From the NCBI GenBank assembly GCA_017462445.1, contig JAFTRB010000089.1:1-6377 (forward strand): a stretch of DNA of 6,377 nt. Direction: 5' to 3'. A program made the position numbers and the translations under genes. Below are positions 1-5,394 of the stretch, piece after piece. The notes under the pieces are model-generated. The model did not search any database. It was not told where the DNA came from and was given only the letters and a program-made list of their open reading frames with translations. The DNA is from Clostridia bacterium. GTDB taxonomy: Bacteria > Bacillota_A > Clostridia > Oscillospirales > CAG-272. Numbering within the stretch: the stretch's first letter is position 1; each line of letters starts with the position of its first letter.

Positions 1-3
1 AAG

Positions 4-36
4 AAAAAAGGCCGAAGCATAATAATGCCTCGACCT
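4..36 (-). terminator. Intrinsic terminator of queT
   Basis: Read on the minus strand, an 11-bp stem (arms 26-36 and 9-19, two G-U wobbles) closes a 6-base loop and is followed directly by six U residues (4-9). It starts five bases after the queT stop codon, so it ends the queT transcript. This is a textbook Rho-independent terminator. Confidence 0.9.
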
Positions 37-40
37 CTTA

Positions 41-541
41 TTACAGGGAATTTTTGAAGATGGGTAGCCCGGAAAGCAGATAATATAGTGTGGCGCCTCC
101 AAAGCCTGCGCAAACGACCTCTCCAATTCCAACCGTCATAAACATAAACCAATAGCCGTCCGGCGCACCGTAGGCATATCGAAGCACTAATGGCACGATA
201 AGCGCATTTGCGAGAATTGTCGGAAGGGGCGCGAGCCAGCGCAGCTTGTGGGGAAGCCTCCGCAAAAGATAGGCTCCCACCGCGCCTATCAGGGTTGCCA
301 GGCTGCCAAATATCATATCGGGCAGTGAAAAGGCAGGGAAAAGGTTAGCAAGCGCGCATCCAATGAACAGCCCGGGGATCGCCTCGGGGAGAAACAGAGG
401 GAGGATGCACAGAGCCTCGGAAATGCGGAATTGTATCACTCCGCTCGAGATTGCGATTGTCGCATAGGTAAGCGCCGCGTAGAGGGCGGCGATGAGCGCT
501 GCTCTTGATAGGAAGAGTACACCCGTGTTGGATCTTTTCAT
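41..541 (-). CDS. queT: QueT family queuosine-precursor transporter (COG4708/DUF988)
   Basis: This 166-residue membrane protein belongs to the QueT family, predicted substrate-binding (S-component-like) transporters that import queuosine precursors such as preQ1 or preQ0. Recognisable family segments are QFRISEAL (37-44), AIPGLFIGCALANL (54-67), DMIFGSLATLIGA (75-87), LPTILANALIVPLVL (106-120) and a glycine-rich last membrane segment (about 137-156). About five hydrophobic segments are visible, and the length is normal for the family. The ATG at 541 has a strong AAAGGAG (549-555) seven bases upstream, which fixes the start. The gene is monocistronic: it has its own promoter, a structured leader resembling a preQ1 riboswitch and a terminator. 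Substrate identity is inferred from the family and the leader; energising ECF subunits would be encoded elsewhere. Confidence 0.9.
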   Translation of the reverse strand: MKRSNTGVLFLSRAALIAALYAALTYATIAISSGVIQFRISEALCILPLFLPEAIPGLFIGCALANLFPAFSLPDMIFGSLATLIGAVGAYLLRRLPHKLRWLAPLPTILANALIVPLVLRYAYGAPDGYWFMFMTVGIGEVVCAGFGGATLYYLLSGLPIFKNSL

Positions 542-548
542 TTTTCTT

Positions 549-610
549 CTCCTTTAGTTTTGTTTTTTCGGTGCATTGCACTTAGGTGAGGAAGGTCTCG
601 AACTCACCGA
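549..610 (-). promoter_or_regulatory. Putative preQ1-type riboswitch in the queT leader
   Basis: The leader begins about where transcription should start (near 609). A 6-bp stem (GGTGAG 608-603 with CTCACC 590-585) encloses a 12-base loop containing CCTT (595-592), which can pair with AAGG inside the Shine-Dalgarno sequence (554-551). Between them lie a small hairpin GTG-CAATG-CAC (581-571) and an A-rich tail ending AAAAAACAAAACTAAAGGAG. A hairpin loop pairing back onto the ribosome binding site, plus an A-rich tail, is the logic of preQ1 riboswitches, and queT is a classic target. The A-rich tail resembles class I; the embedded hairpin resembles classes II/III. A competing 6-bp pairing (610-605 with 573-568) would break the first stem. 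The class is undecided. Confidence 0.65.
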
Positions 611-615
611 GGAAT

Positions 616-644
616 ATTATACCATACACTAATGCTTTTTTCAA
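616..644 (-). promoter_or_regulatory. Sigma-A promoter of queT
   Basis: On the minus strand, TTGAAA (644-639) is followed after exactly 17 bases by a perfect TATAAT (621-616). The predicted start near 609 places the first leader stem at the extreme 5' end of the RNA, as expected for a small riboswitch. Confidence 0.85.
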
Positions 645-667
645 TAGAAAGCTTATATTTTCTATTA

Positions 668-686
668 TTTTCCCCCATTGGGAAAA
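668..686. repeat. Perfect 7-bp inverted repeat between divergent promoters
   Basis: TTTTCCC and GGGAAAA flank a 5-base centre. The repeat lies between the queT promoter and the mecA-like gene, ending three bases before the proposed mecA -35 box. It has no T-tract on either strand consistent with a terminator, so a DNA-binding protein site is a reasonable guess. No regulator can be named. Confidence 0.45.
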
Positions 687-689
687 GCT

Positions 690-718
690 TTGTGTAGCAA
701 AAACAGCTCCTTTATATT
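690..718 (+). promoter_or_regulatory. Probable weak promoter of the mecA-like gene
   Basis: TTGTGT (690-695), 17 bases, then TATATT (713-718) is the best sigma-A match upstream of the mecA-like gene. The -35 box is poor (three of six), the -10 good (five of six). Initiation near 725 would give a leader of about 20 nt. A weak -35 suggests activation or low expression. Confidence 0.45.
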
Positions 719-727
719 ACAATATAA
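712..727. promoter_or_regulatory. AT-rich dyad over the mecA-like -10 region
   Basis: TTATATT-AC-AATATAA is a perfect 7+2+7 palindrome covering the proposed -10 box and start site, the classical position for a repressor operator. Its AT-only arms make chance occurrence more likely, so the call is tentative. Confidence 0.3.
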
Positions 728-745
728 GTATGAAAGGAGAGAAAA

Positions 746-1318
746 ATGGATTTTTTACTTATCAATGCCTCCAAGCTGAAGATTTCTCTCAGTGCAGAGG
801 AGCTGGTGGAAATGGGAATAGAAATGAGAGGGGCTGACTATGAAGAGTCATGCCTTAAAGGCTCGCTGACCGAGCTTTTGGAAAGGGCGCAGGTTAAATG
901 CGGCTTTAAGCTTGGCAATGAGCGGGTGTTGGTTCAGCTTTATCCATCCGATAAAGGGGCAGATATATTTATCACAAAGCTGTCGTTTATGTCTCCCGGA
1001 GAGCGGAGGGTGATAAATGAGGCACAGACACTTAGTACATATTCGAAGAAGCAGGCATTCTTTCGCTTTGATAGCCTATCCGATTTGATTTCTGCCGCCC
1101 GTGCAGGCAATTATGACAGAATTGGCTGCGATGTATTCAAGCACAGAGACGGAAGCTTTTATATCCGCCTTACAGAGGAGGGGCTTGACGGCATTCTGCC
1201 AACCGACAGATTAGCCGAATACGGTACACGAATAAACGCCCTTCCTATGGGAATTGAGGGCGAGTATGGCTCGCTGATAATCAGGGAGGAGGGCTTGAGG
1301 CTTCTGTCCGTAATGTAA
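746..1318 (+). CDS. mecA: MecA-like ClpC adaptor protein
   Basis: This 190-residue protein matches the MecA/YpbH adaptor family, which delivers substrates to the ClpC AAA+ unfoldase for ClpP degradation; in Bacillus it targets the competence factor ComK. The N-terminal domain (about 1-79) has the family layout: a short beta strand, an SAEELVEMGI helix, then a helix-beta element ending ADIFITKLS. After a short linker, the C-terminal ClpC-binding-type domain (about 103-190) starts at FFRFDSLSDLISAA and continues through CDVFKHRDGSFYIRL and LAEYGTRI. It is slightly shorter than B. subtilis MecA (218 residues) because of a brief linker. The ATG at 746 has AAAGGAG (733-739) six bases upstream. In clostridia without a ComK pathway the substrate is unknown. 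It is convergent with rpiB. Confidence 0.8.
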   Translation: MDFLLINASKLKISLSAEELVEMGIEMRGADYEESCLKGSLTELLERAQVKCGFKLGNERVLVQLYPSDKGADIFITKLSFMSPGERRVINEAQTLSTYSKKQAFFRFDSLSDLISAARAGNYDRIGCDVFKHRDGSFYIRLTEEGLDGILPTDRLAEYGTRINALPMGIEGEYGSLIIREEGLRLLSVM

Positions 1319-1351
1319 AAAAGCTTGGCTTACCCGGGAGGCAAGCCAAGC
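1317..1351 (-). terminator. Terminator of the plsY-rpiB operon, shared with convergent mecA
   Basis: A perfect 9-bp stem (GCTTGGCTT 1323-1331 with AAGCCAAGC 1343-1351) has an 11-base loop. On the minus strand it is followed by six U residues (1322-1317), a strong terminator for rpiB. On the plus strand the tail is only AAAATATTT, so it would stop mecA transcripts less efficiently. The U-tract overlaps the mecA stop codon. Confidence 0.88.
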
Positions 1352-1362
1352 AAAATATTTAA

Positions 1363-1812
1363 TTAACCCTCAATATCCATCATCATCTCAACTCGCAGGG
1401 CGTGTCTGCCACCCTCGAACTCATTTGAAAGGAAGGCGTCCAGGATATCCTGAGCGAGACAGGAGCCGATGACTCTGGCGCCCATACAAAGCACATTTGC
1501 ATCGTTGTGCTGCCTTGTCATCTTTGCCGAGTAGGTATCGCCGCAGAGCGCCGCGCGGATTCCCTTATGCTTGTTGGCGCACATCGACATACCGACGCCC
1601 GTGCCGCAAATAAGGATACCAAAGGAGCTGTCCAGGTTCTCCTGCACCTTCTCGCAGACTGCCTTTGCAAATACAGGATAGTGGCAGGATGCGGTTGAGT
1701 CTGTACCCATATCATCTACGGTGTAGCCTTGTCCTCTGAGGTAGACAACCATCTCCTCCTTGAGGGGGAAGCCTGCGCTGTCAGCGCCTATGTAGATCGT
1801 TCTCTTTTCCAT
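1363..1812 (-). CDS. rpiB: RpiB/LacA/LacB family ribose-5-phosphate isomerase B
   Basis: This 149-residue cytosolic enzyme is expected to interconvert ribose 5-phosphate and ribulose 5-phosphate in the non-oxidative pentose phosphate pathway. It carries the RpiB signatures GADSAGFPLKE (9-19), ICGTGVGMSMCANK (68-81, with the catalytic-type Cys69), RQHNDANVLCMGARV (100-114, with His102 matching the ring-opening His99 of E. coli) and EGGRHALRVE (133-142, with the phosphate-binding arginines). One oddity: E. coli His10 in GCDH is Ser12 here (GADS). The start is supported by AAAAGGAG (1821-1828), which overlaps the tsaB stop. It is the last gene of the operon, 14 bases after tsaB. A related allose or galactose phosphate isomerase role cannot be excluded. 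Confidence 0.93.
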   Translation of the reverse strand: MEKRTIYIGADSAGFPLKEEMVVYLRGQGYTVDDMGTDSTASCHYPVFAKAVCEKVQENLDSSFGILICGTGVGMSMCANKHKGIRAALCGDTYSAKMTRQHNDANVLCMGARVIGSCLAQDILDAFLSNEFEGGRHALRVEMMMDIEG

Positions 1813-1826
1813 TTTTATATCTCCTT

Positions 1827-2537
1827 TTATTTATTCTCGTTCTTTAATCTTTCCAGCCTCTCGCGTTCCGCCTGTGGCATACGGAGATAGATTGGGGAAA
1901 GCTTGCTGTCGGTGGTAAACTCGCCTCTTTCATATGCTTCCCGTGCCAGCATCGCTACGGCATAGGCGTTTTGTCCTTGCAATAGCCTCGGGGTAGAGCA
2001 GGGGGTGATCCCCTCGCTGACAAGCGCACCGTACGCCCTCTCATAGCCATCGCCCGTGAGGTAGATAGGCTCGTTGTATTCCTTAAGTCTCACCGCTATA
2101 TCTCGATATTCCATCGCGTCGTCATCTGTCAGGCGAACAATACCCTCTTTGCCGGAGCGGAATATTGCGGTATATGCCTGGGAGCGCCTGGCATCCATAC
2201 AGGGGACGATTATTCCGTCTACGCCCTCAAGGGCCTTTGCCATAGCCTCAAGGCTGGATACACCAACGCAGGGCGTATTTTTCCCAAAGGCGAGTCCCTT
2301 GACAAGCGATGCGCCGATCCTGACTCCGGTAAAGGAGCCGGGGCCGACAGATACGGCATATAGCTCGATCTGCTCAAAGCCAAGCCCCAAGGCGCGGAGC
2401 ATATCCTCCGCCATAGGAAGTAGCAGCTCGCTGTGTGTCATTCCATTATTAACTGTGTACTGCGCCAGCATCCTCTCGCCATCGCAGAGCGCAACGCTTG
2501 CGGTGCCGGCGGTACTTTCAAAAGCCAGGATTATCAT
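1827..2537 (-). CDS. tsaB: tRNA threonylcarbamoyladenosine biosynthesis protein TsaB
   Basis: This 236-residue ASKHA-fold protein is the TsaD-like scaffold subunit of the bacterial TsaB-TsaD-TsaE complex, which transfers threonylcarbamoyl to A37 of ANN-decoding tRNAs. Signatures are the N-terminal strand ILAFESTAGTASVAL (3-17), HSELLLPMAEDML (35-47, the interface helix) and the diagnostic SVGPGSFTGVRIG (63-75). Length is normal. The ATG at 2537 follows GAGG (2546-2543) by five bases and lies nine bases after the tsaE stop, so the two are co-transcribed and probably translationally coupled. TsaD, the catalytic partner, and TsaC/Sua5 are not in the window and must be encoded elsewhere. Confidence 0.95.
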   Translation of the reverse strand: MIILAFESTAGTASVALCDGERMLAQYTVNNGMTHSELLLPMAEDMLRALGLGFEQIELYAVSVGPGSFTGVRIGASLVKGLAFGKNTPCVGVSSLEAMAKALEGVDGIIVPCMDARRSQAYTAIFRSGKEGIVRLTDDDAMEYRDIAVRLKEYNEPIYLTGDGYERAYGALVSEGITPCSTPRLLQGQNAYAVAMLAREAYERGEFTTDSKLSPIYLRMPQAERERLERLKNENK

Positions 2538-2546
2538 ATCTTCCTC

Positions 2547-2978
2547 TTAAAAATCAGATATTTCAATGATTCTTTCTTCTTCACGGTCGGCAACTCTTGA
2601 TATGGACACGAAAATAGCATCCTCGGGGATTTCCTCGGGGATTCTTTCGCTCCACTCGATAATGGCATAGCCATCTCTTGCAAGATAGTCATCGTATCCC
2701 ACCGAGTATAGGTCATCGCCGTCGCTTATGCGATACAGGTCAAAGTGAAATATGCTAATGTCCGTGCCGCGATATTCGTTTACAACCGTGTATGTCGGGC
2801 TTTTTACGCCACGTATTCCAAAATATGAGGCAAAGCCGCGGGTAAACACCGTTTTACCCACACCCATCTCGCCACGCATCGCAATAACTGCCCGCTTTAT
2901 TTTTTTGCTTGCAAGCAGCTCAGCAAGTCTGCGTCCGACGGCCTCTGTTTCTATGTCACTTCTTACAGTAAACCTCAT
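2547..2978 (-). CDS. tsaE: tRNA threonylcarbamoyladenosine biosynthesis ATPase TsaE
   Basis: This 143-residue ATPase drives turnover of the TsaB-TsaD complex in t6A37 synthesis. It has a Walker A motif GEMGVGKT (36-43), the family motif KSPTYTVVNEY (59-69), HFDLYR (78-83) and a downstream IIEWSERI segment, all typical of the YjeE/TsaE family. I chose the ATG at 2978 rather than an upstream in-frame ATG at 3023. It starts one base after the stop of the preceding methyltransferase gene, has AAGGA seven bases upstream, and begins with the normal family N-terminus; the longer start would add 15 residues read through the methyltransferase gene. It is immediately followed by tsaB. Confidence 0.94.
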   Translation of the reverse strand: MRFTVRSDIETEAVGRRLAELLASKKIKRAVIAMRGEMGVGKTVFTRGFASYFGIRGVKSPTYTVVNEYRGTDISIFHFDLYRISDGDDLYSVGYDDYLARDGYAIIEWSERIPEEIPEDAIFVSISRVADREEERIIEISDF

Positions 2979-2979
2979 T

Positions 2980-4149
2980 TTACAGTCCTTCAAGGTATCC
3001 GACCTTCCCCTCTCCGAGGACAAAGCCCAATATTCTTTCGTATTCCTCCATAGCCTCTCTGCTCCCCTCGCCGATTTTTACAGCGCGGAGCAGGGTGTTT
3101 TTCGGTGTATCATCGGGGTCTGTCAGCTCAAGGGCAGAAACCGAATAGCCCGATGCTTCAAGCCTGGAAAGCCTTATTGCGTCGGTAATTGCCTCGCAAA
3201 GCTTGTTTTTAAGCTGAGGAAATCTTGTCACAAAGGACAATTCCTCTGCGGCTATACGGTCATTAAGATATCTATGGCAGCAAGGGGTTGAAAGAATAAC
3301 CTTAGCCCCCAGCGAAATTGCCGAATTAATAACAATATCTGTTGCCACATCACAGGCGTGCAGCGAAATAACCATATCCGGTGACACATCCCTTGGAGTG
3401 TTCCTTACATCGTCGTAAATGAAGCTCATGCCGACATATCCAAGCTCGCGCGCCAACGATGCGCACCAATCAACAACGTCACGCTTAAGATCTATTCCAA
3501 CAAGCTTGACCCGTCTGCCCTTTATCTGTGTCAAATAGTAATATACCGCAAAGCTGAGATAGCTCTTGCCACAGCAGAGGTCATAAATCAGGATATCGCC
3601 CTGTGCGCCGAGGTGTCCGTAAATTCCCTCGATATGCTCAAGGAAGCGGTTGATTTGTCTGAATTTCCCCTGTCTTTTATCGTGTACTCTTCCACGGGAA
3701 TCGCTTACTCCAAGCTTGATAAGAAAGTCCTCGTTTCCGGTCAGTATATGGTTCTTAACCTTATCCAGCGAGCCTATCGCCCTTTCAAAGTCCTGCTCCT
3801 CGCCGGACATCCTTCTTTCGAGCTTTTCGGCGCCAAGCAGCGCGACAGAGCCCTTCGTGGATATTTTCCACTCCACATCACCAAGCGTGGTTATCAGGTT
3901 CGCCTGTCGGTATTCCTCGAGAAGGGGAGTGATATATGGCTCTATCTCCTCGCGAAGAAGATTTTTGTGCGAAACGGTATTACCGGGGAGTGAGCTTTCC
4001 AAAACAAGCATTTTTCTACCCCTGTGCGCTACCAGCCTTGCGCTGATCTTTGCAATCTCGCTCGCCTTCGGACGGGAAAATACCAGCTTTTTGATAATCT
4101 CCTTGTCAAAGGCGGCAAGGATGAGGTCTATAAAGCTCTTATTCTTCAT
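2980..4149 (-). CDS. SAM-dependent methyltransferase, Methyltransf_32 (METTL25/RRNAD1-like)
   Basis: This protein of about 389 residues has an N-terminal domain of unknown role (1-180) and a Rossmann methyltransferase domain. Motif I is DLCCGKSYL (190-198), followed by the acidic strand VGID (217-220). The motif IV region is SLHACD (262-267), then STPCCHRYL (287-295) and a C-terminal DTPKNTLLRAV segment (about 347-357). The CCGKSYL, HACD and TPCCH combination is that of the Methyltransf_32 family, which includes eukaryotic METTL25 and RRNAD1. The substrate is unknown; residence beside tsaE/tsaB makes an RNA or translation-linked target attractive but unproven. The start is uncertain: ATG 4149 overlaps plsY by 11 bases with only a weak GA-rich ribosome site, while an alternative ATG at 4173 abuts GGAGG with no spacing. 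Confidence 0.85.
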   Translation of the reverse strand: MKNKSFIDLILAAFDKEIIKKLVFSRPKASEIAKISARLVAHRGRKMLVLESSLPGNTVSHKNLLREEIEPYITPLLEEYRQANLITTLGDVEWKISTKGSVALLGAEKLERRMSGEEQDFERAIGSLDKVKNHILTGNEDFLIKLGVSDSRGRVHDKRQGKFRQINRFLEHIEGIYGHLGAQGDILIYDLCCGKSYLSFAVYYYLTQIKGRRVKLVGIDLKRDVVDWCASLARELGYVGMSFIYDDVRNTPRDVSPDMVISLHACDVATDIVINSAISLGAKVILSTPCCHRYLNDRIAAEELSFVTRFPQLKNKLCEAITDAIRLSRLEASGYSVSALELTDPDDTPKNTLLRAVKIGEGSREAMEEYERILGFVLGEGKVGYLEGL

Positions 4150-4915
4150 CGCTCTTTTCTTCTGCGGGGGCATCCTCCGGCTCTACCGCCTTTTTCTTTT
4201 TGCCAAAGGAGAGCTTGTTCTCGGTTTTGTTGCCGATACGGACAAGGTTTTCTCTATGGCAAAAGACAATTAAAATGGCAACTACAATTGTAGCGAGGGT
4301 TGTAAGCCCGTGCATAGGAACCTGCAGGAATACCGAGCAGTATGCCTGAAGTGCAACAGGAAGAAGGCAAGCGCCCACAACCGAGCCAAGAGATACATAC
4401 CGTGTCCAGGCAATCAGGGCGGCAAAAACGACAAATAAAACAAGGAACGCCCCGGGGCAGAGGATAAGCGTCATAACCGATGTGGCAAGCACGCCCTTTC
4501 CGCCCTTGAAGCGGTAGTAAACAGGGAAAATATGACCTATAACAGTCATAAGGCCGGCAAGATACCCCTCGCCGTTATAGCTCATACCGTTTTTATAAGC
4601 AAAGCCAAAAACGATGCCGCTTAGCAAAACCGCAATAACCGTTTTCAGCAAATCGCCGACCAGGGTAAGGACGGCAGCCTTCGCGCCAAAGTTGCGGAGC
4701 ATATTTGTCATTCCCGCATTTCCGCTGCCAAGCGTGCGTATGTCCTTGCCATAAAGAAGCTTGGATATGATAATCGCAGAATTGATGCTGCCGAGGAAAT
4801 AGGAAACGAGCAGAACCGCACCGAGTGCGATAAAGTAAACATGAAGTGGAACGCTTCTGAAGCCCTCCGCATTCGGGGGAAATATTGTATTAAGCAAGCC
4901 AATATTAAAGAACAT
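4139..4915 (-). CDS. plsY: Acyl-phosphate glycerol-3-phosphate acyltransferase PlsY
   Basis: This 258-residue membrane enzyme acylates glycerol 3-phosphate using the acyl-phosphate made by PlsX, the first committed step of phospholipid synthesis. The three PlsY motifs are present: the motif 1 region GSINSA (42-47) with GSGNAGMTNMLR (63-74); motif 2 GHIFPVYYRFKGGKG (127-141); motif 3 HRENLVRIGNKTENK (220-234). The family GATN is MTN here. Several membrane helices lie between them. It is longer than typical (about 200) because of a 20-residue N-terminal extension and a charged C-terminal tail (238-258) rich in Lys then Glu. The ATG at 4915 has GGAGG four bases upstream; an in-frame ATG at 4948 lacks such a site and lies in a leader hairpin. 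It is the first gene of the operon. Confidence 0.94.
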   Translation of the reverse strand: MFFNIGLLNTIFPPNAEGFRSVPLHVYFIALGAVLLVSYFLGSINSAIIISKLLYGKDIRTLGSGNAGMTNMLRNFGAKAAVLTLVGDLLKTVIAVLLSGIVFGFAYKNGMSYNGEGYLAGLMTVIGHIFPVYYRFKGGKGVLATSVMTLILCPGAFLVLFVVFAALIAWTRYVSLGSVVGACLLPVALQAYCSVFLQVPMHGLTTLATIVVAILIVFCHRENLVRIGNKTENKLSFGKKKKAVEPEDAPAEEKSDEE

Positions 4916-4928
4916 AATGCCTCCATTT

Positions 4929-4948
4929 GTGTGATACGCATACCACAC
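4929..4948 (-). other. Hairpin in the plsY leader
   Basis: The leader RNA between the predicted start (near 4959) and the plsY Shine-Dalgarno sequence can fold into an 8-bp stem (one G-U pair) capped by a UGCG loop. It has no U-tract, so it is not a terminator. At the DNA level it is an imperfect dyad. It may stabilise the mRNA or bind a regulator. Confidence 0.4.
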
Positions 4949-4965
4949 CTAAGTATATCATAGAT

Positions 4966-4994
4966 ATTATACTATATATTTGTAGGTATGTCAA
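4966..4994 (-). promoter_or_regulatory. Consensus sigma-A promoter of the plsY operon
   Basis: On the minus strand a perfect TTGACA (4994-4989) and a perfect TATAAT (4971-4966) are separated by exactly 17 bases. Transcription should begin near 4959, giving a leader of about 44 nt. Confidence 0.93.
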
Positions 4995-5007
4995 GTGGAA
5001 ATAGCAC

Positions 5008-5021
5008 AGCTTCGCTCACAT
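5008..5021 (-). repeat. 14-bp direct repeat, copy 1, upstream of the plsY promoter
   Basis: On the minus strand this reads ATGTGAGCGAAGCT and ends 13 bases before the plsY -35 box. It matches 13 of 14 bases at 5252-5265 in the same orientation. The AGCTTCG core also recurs at 5026-5032. Confidence 0.5.
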
Positions 5022-5058
5022 GCGTAGCTTCGTCCTCTTATTTACGGAGCTAACAAAT

Positions 5059-5086
5059 AAAAAAATCCCCACCGATAACGGTGGGG
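5059..5086 (-). terminator. Intrinsic terminator of the small RNA gene
   Basis: On the minus strand a perfect 8-bp GC-rich stem (CCCCACCG / CGGTGGGG) with a 4-base loop is followed by A and seven U residues (5065-5059). It is a strong terminator lying 65 bases upstream of the plsY -35 box, so it separates the RNA gene from the operon. Confidence 0.93.
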
Positions 5087-5191
5087 TGAGAAGTCTACGT
5101 TAATCCACAGTCTAAGCTGCTTCCTTTCAGCCAAAGCGTTCTTCTCTGTCAACTCACTAAAGGTAGTTGCTGTCCGTTGGGACCTGGAGGC
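5059..5191 (-). ncRNA. Unassigned structured small RNA, about 130 nt
   Basis: A perfect promoter and a strong terminator bracket about 130 bases with no credible ORF, so the product should be a free-standing RNA. Visible elements, 5' to 3': a hairpin GUCC-CAAC-GGAC (5183-5172); a hairpin CAACU...AGUUG (5169-5150); a long-range helix GAGAAG/CUUCUC (5146-5141 with 5093-5088) enclosing a GAAA-capped segment followed by GGAAGCAGC (5124-5116); then the terminator stem. The string GGAAGCAGC equals the 3' strand of SRP RNA domain IV, but the usual 5' partner (AGGUCC before the tetraloop) is not matched here, so I do not call it ffs. It has no match I recognise to 6S RNA, tmRNA, RNase P RNA, T-box or common riboswitches. 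Confidence 0.75.
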
Positions 5192-5197
5192 AGCATT

Positions 5198-5226
5198 ATT
5201 ATAACAAAGGAGTATTAAAATGTCAA
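5198..5226 (-). promoter_or_regulatory. Perfect consensus promoter of the small RNA gene
   Basis: On the minus strand TTGACA (5226-5221), exactly 17 bases, then TATAAT (5203-5198), predicting a start near G5191. Both boxes are perfect, implying strong constitutive transcription, as is typical of abundant housekeeping RNAs. Confidence 0.92.
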
Positions 5227-5251
5227 GAGCTTCTTATTCAATTAAAAATAA

Positions 5252-5265
5252 AGCTTCGTTCACAT
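5252..5265 (-). repeat. 14-bp direct repeat, copy 2, upstream of the small RNA promoter
   Basis: On the minus strand ATGTGAACGAAGCT, 25 bases before the -35 box of the small RNA promoter. It differs from copy 1 (5008-5021) at one base. The remaining stretch 5266-5337 shows no ORF or strong structure. Confidence 0.5.
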
Positions 5266-5337
5266 AGCAGGTTAAAGCCCGCTTCCCAAAAAAGCAATCG
5301 GATAACCGCAAATTAGCCACCTGAATAGCTCCTAGCC

Positions 5338-5366
5338 TTGACAAAAAATTACCGATGTGCTACAAT
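5338..5366 (+). promoter_or_regulatory. Sigma-A promoter of the queG-like gene
   Basis: TTGACA (5338-5343), exactly 17 bases, then TACAAT (5361-5366) predicts a start near 5373 and a leader of about 22 nt. It rules out a TTG start at 5338, because those bases are the -35 box itself. Confidence 0.9.
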
Positions 5367-5394
5367 TATTCCATCAAAAGAAAGGAAAAAGCCC

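Noticed and set aside
586..837. Plus-strand ORF across the queT/mecA intergenic region
   Set aside because: It runs through two promoters and the start of the mecA-like gene in another frame; there is no ribosome site or recognisable domain.
2074..2550. Long plus-strand ORF opposite tsaB, and similar ones opposite tsaE, the methyltransferase and queG
   Set aside because: They are shadows of strongly supported genes with no ribosome sites and low-complexity translations.
2979..3023. Longer TsaE start at ATG 3023
   Set aside because: It would add 15 residues overlapping the methyltransferase gene; ATG 2978 has AAGGA at proper spacing and gives the usual family N-terminus.
4916..4948. Longer PlsY start at ATG 4948
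   Set aside because: It lies in a leader hairpin without a ribosome site, while ATG 4915 follows GGAGG by four bases.
5059..5191. Calling the small RNA an SRP (4.5S) RNA
   Set aside because: GGAAGCAGC and a GNRA-like tetraloop are present, but the conserved 5' strand before the loop is not, and the RNA ends do not pair as in SRP RNA.
5212..5265. A 15-codon plus-strand ORF from ATG 5219 preceded by AAAGGAG
   Set aside because: It is tiny, shows no similarity I recognise, has no promoter, and coincides with the -35 region and upstream element of the small RNA promoter.
5338..5394. Longer N-terminus of the queG-like protein from TTG 5338
   Set aside because: These bases are the -35 box, spacer and -10 box of a consensus promoter; ATG 5395 has a good ribosome binding site.
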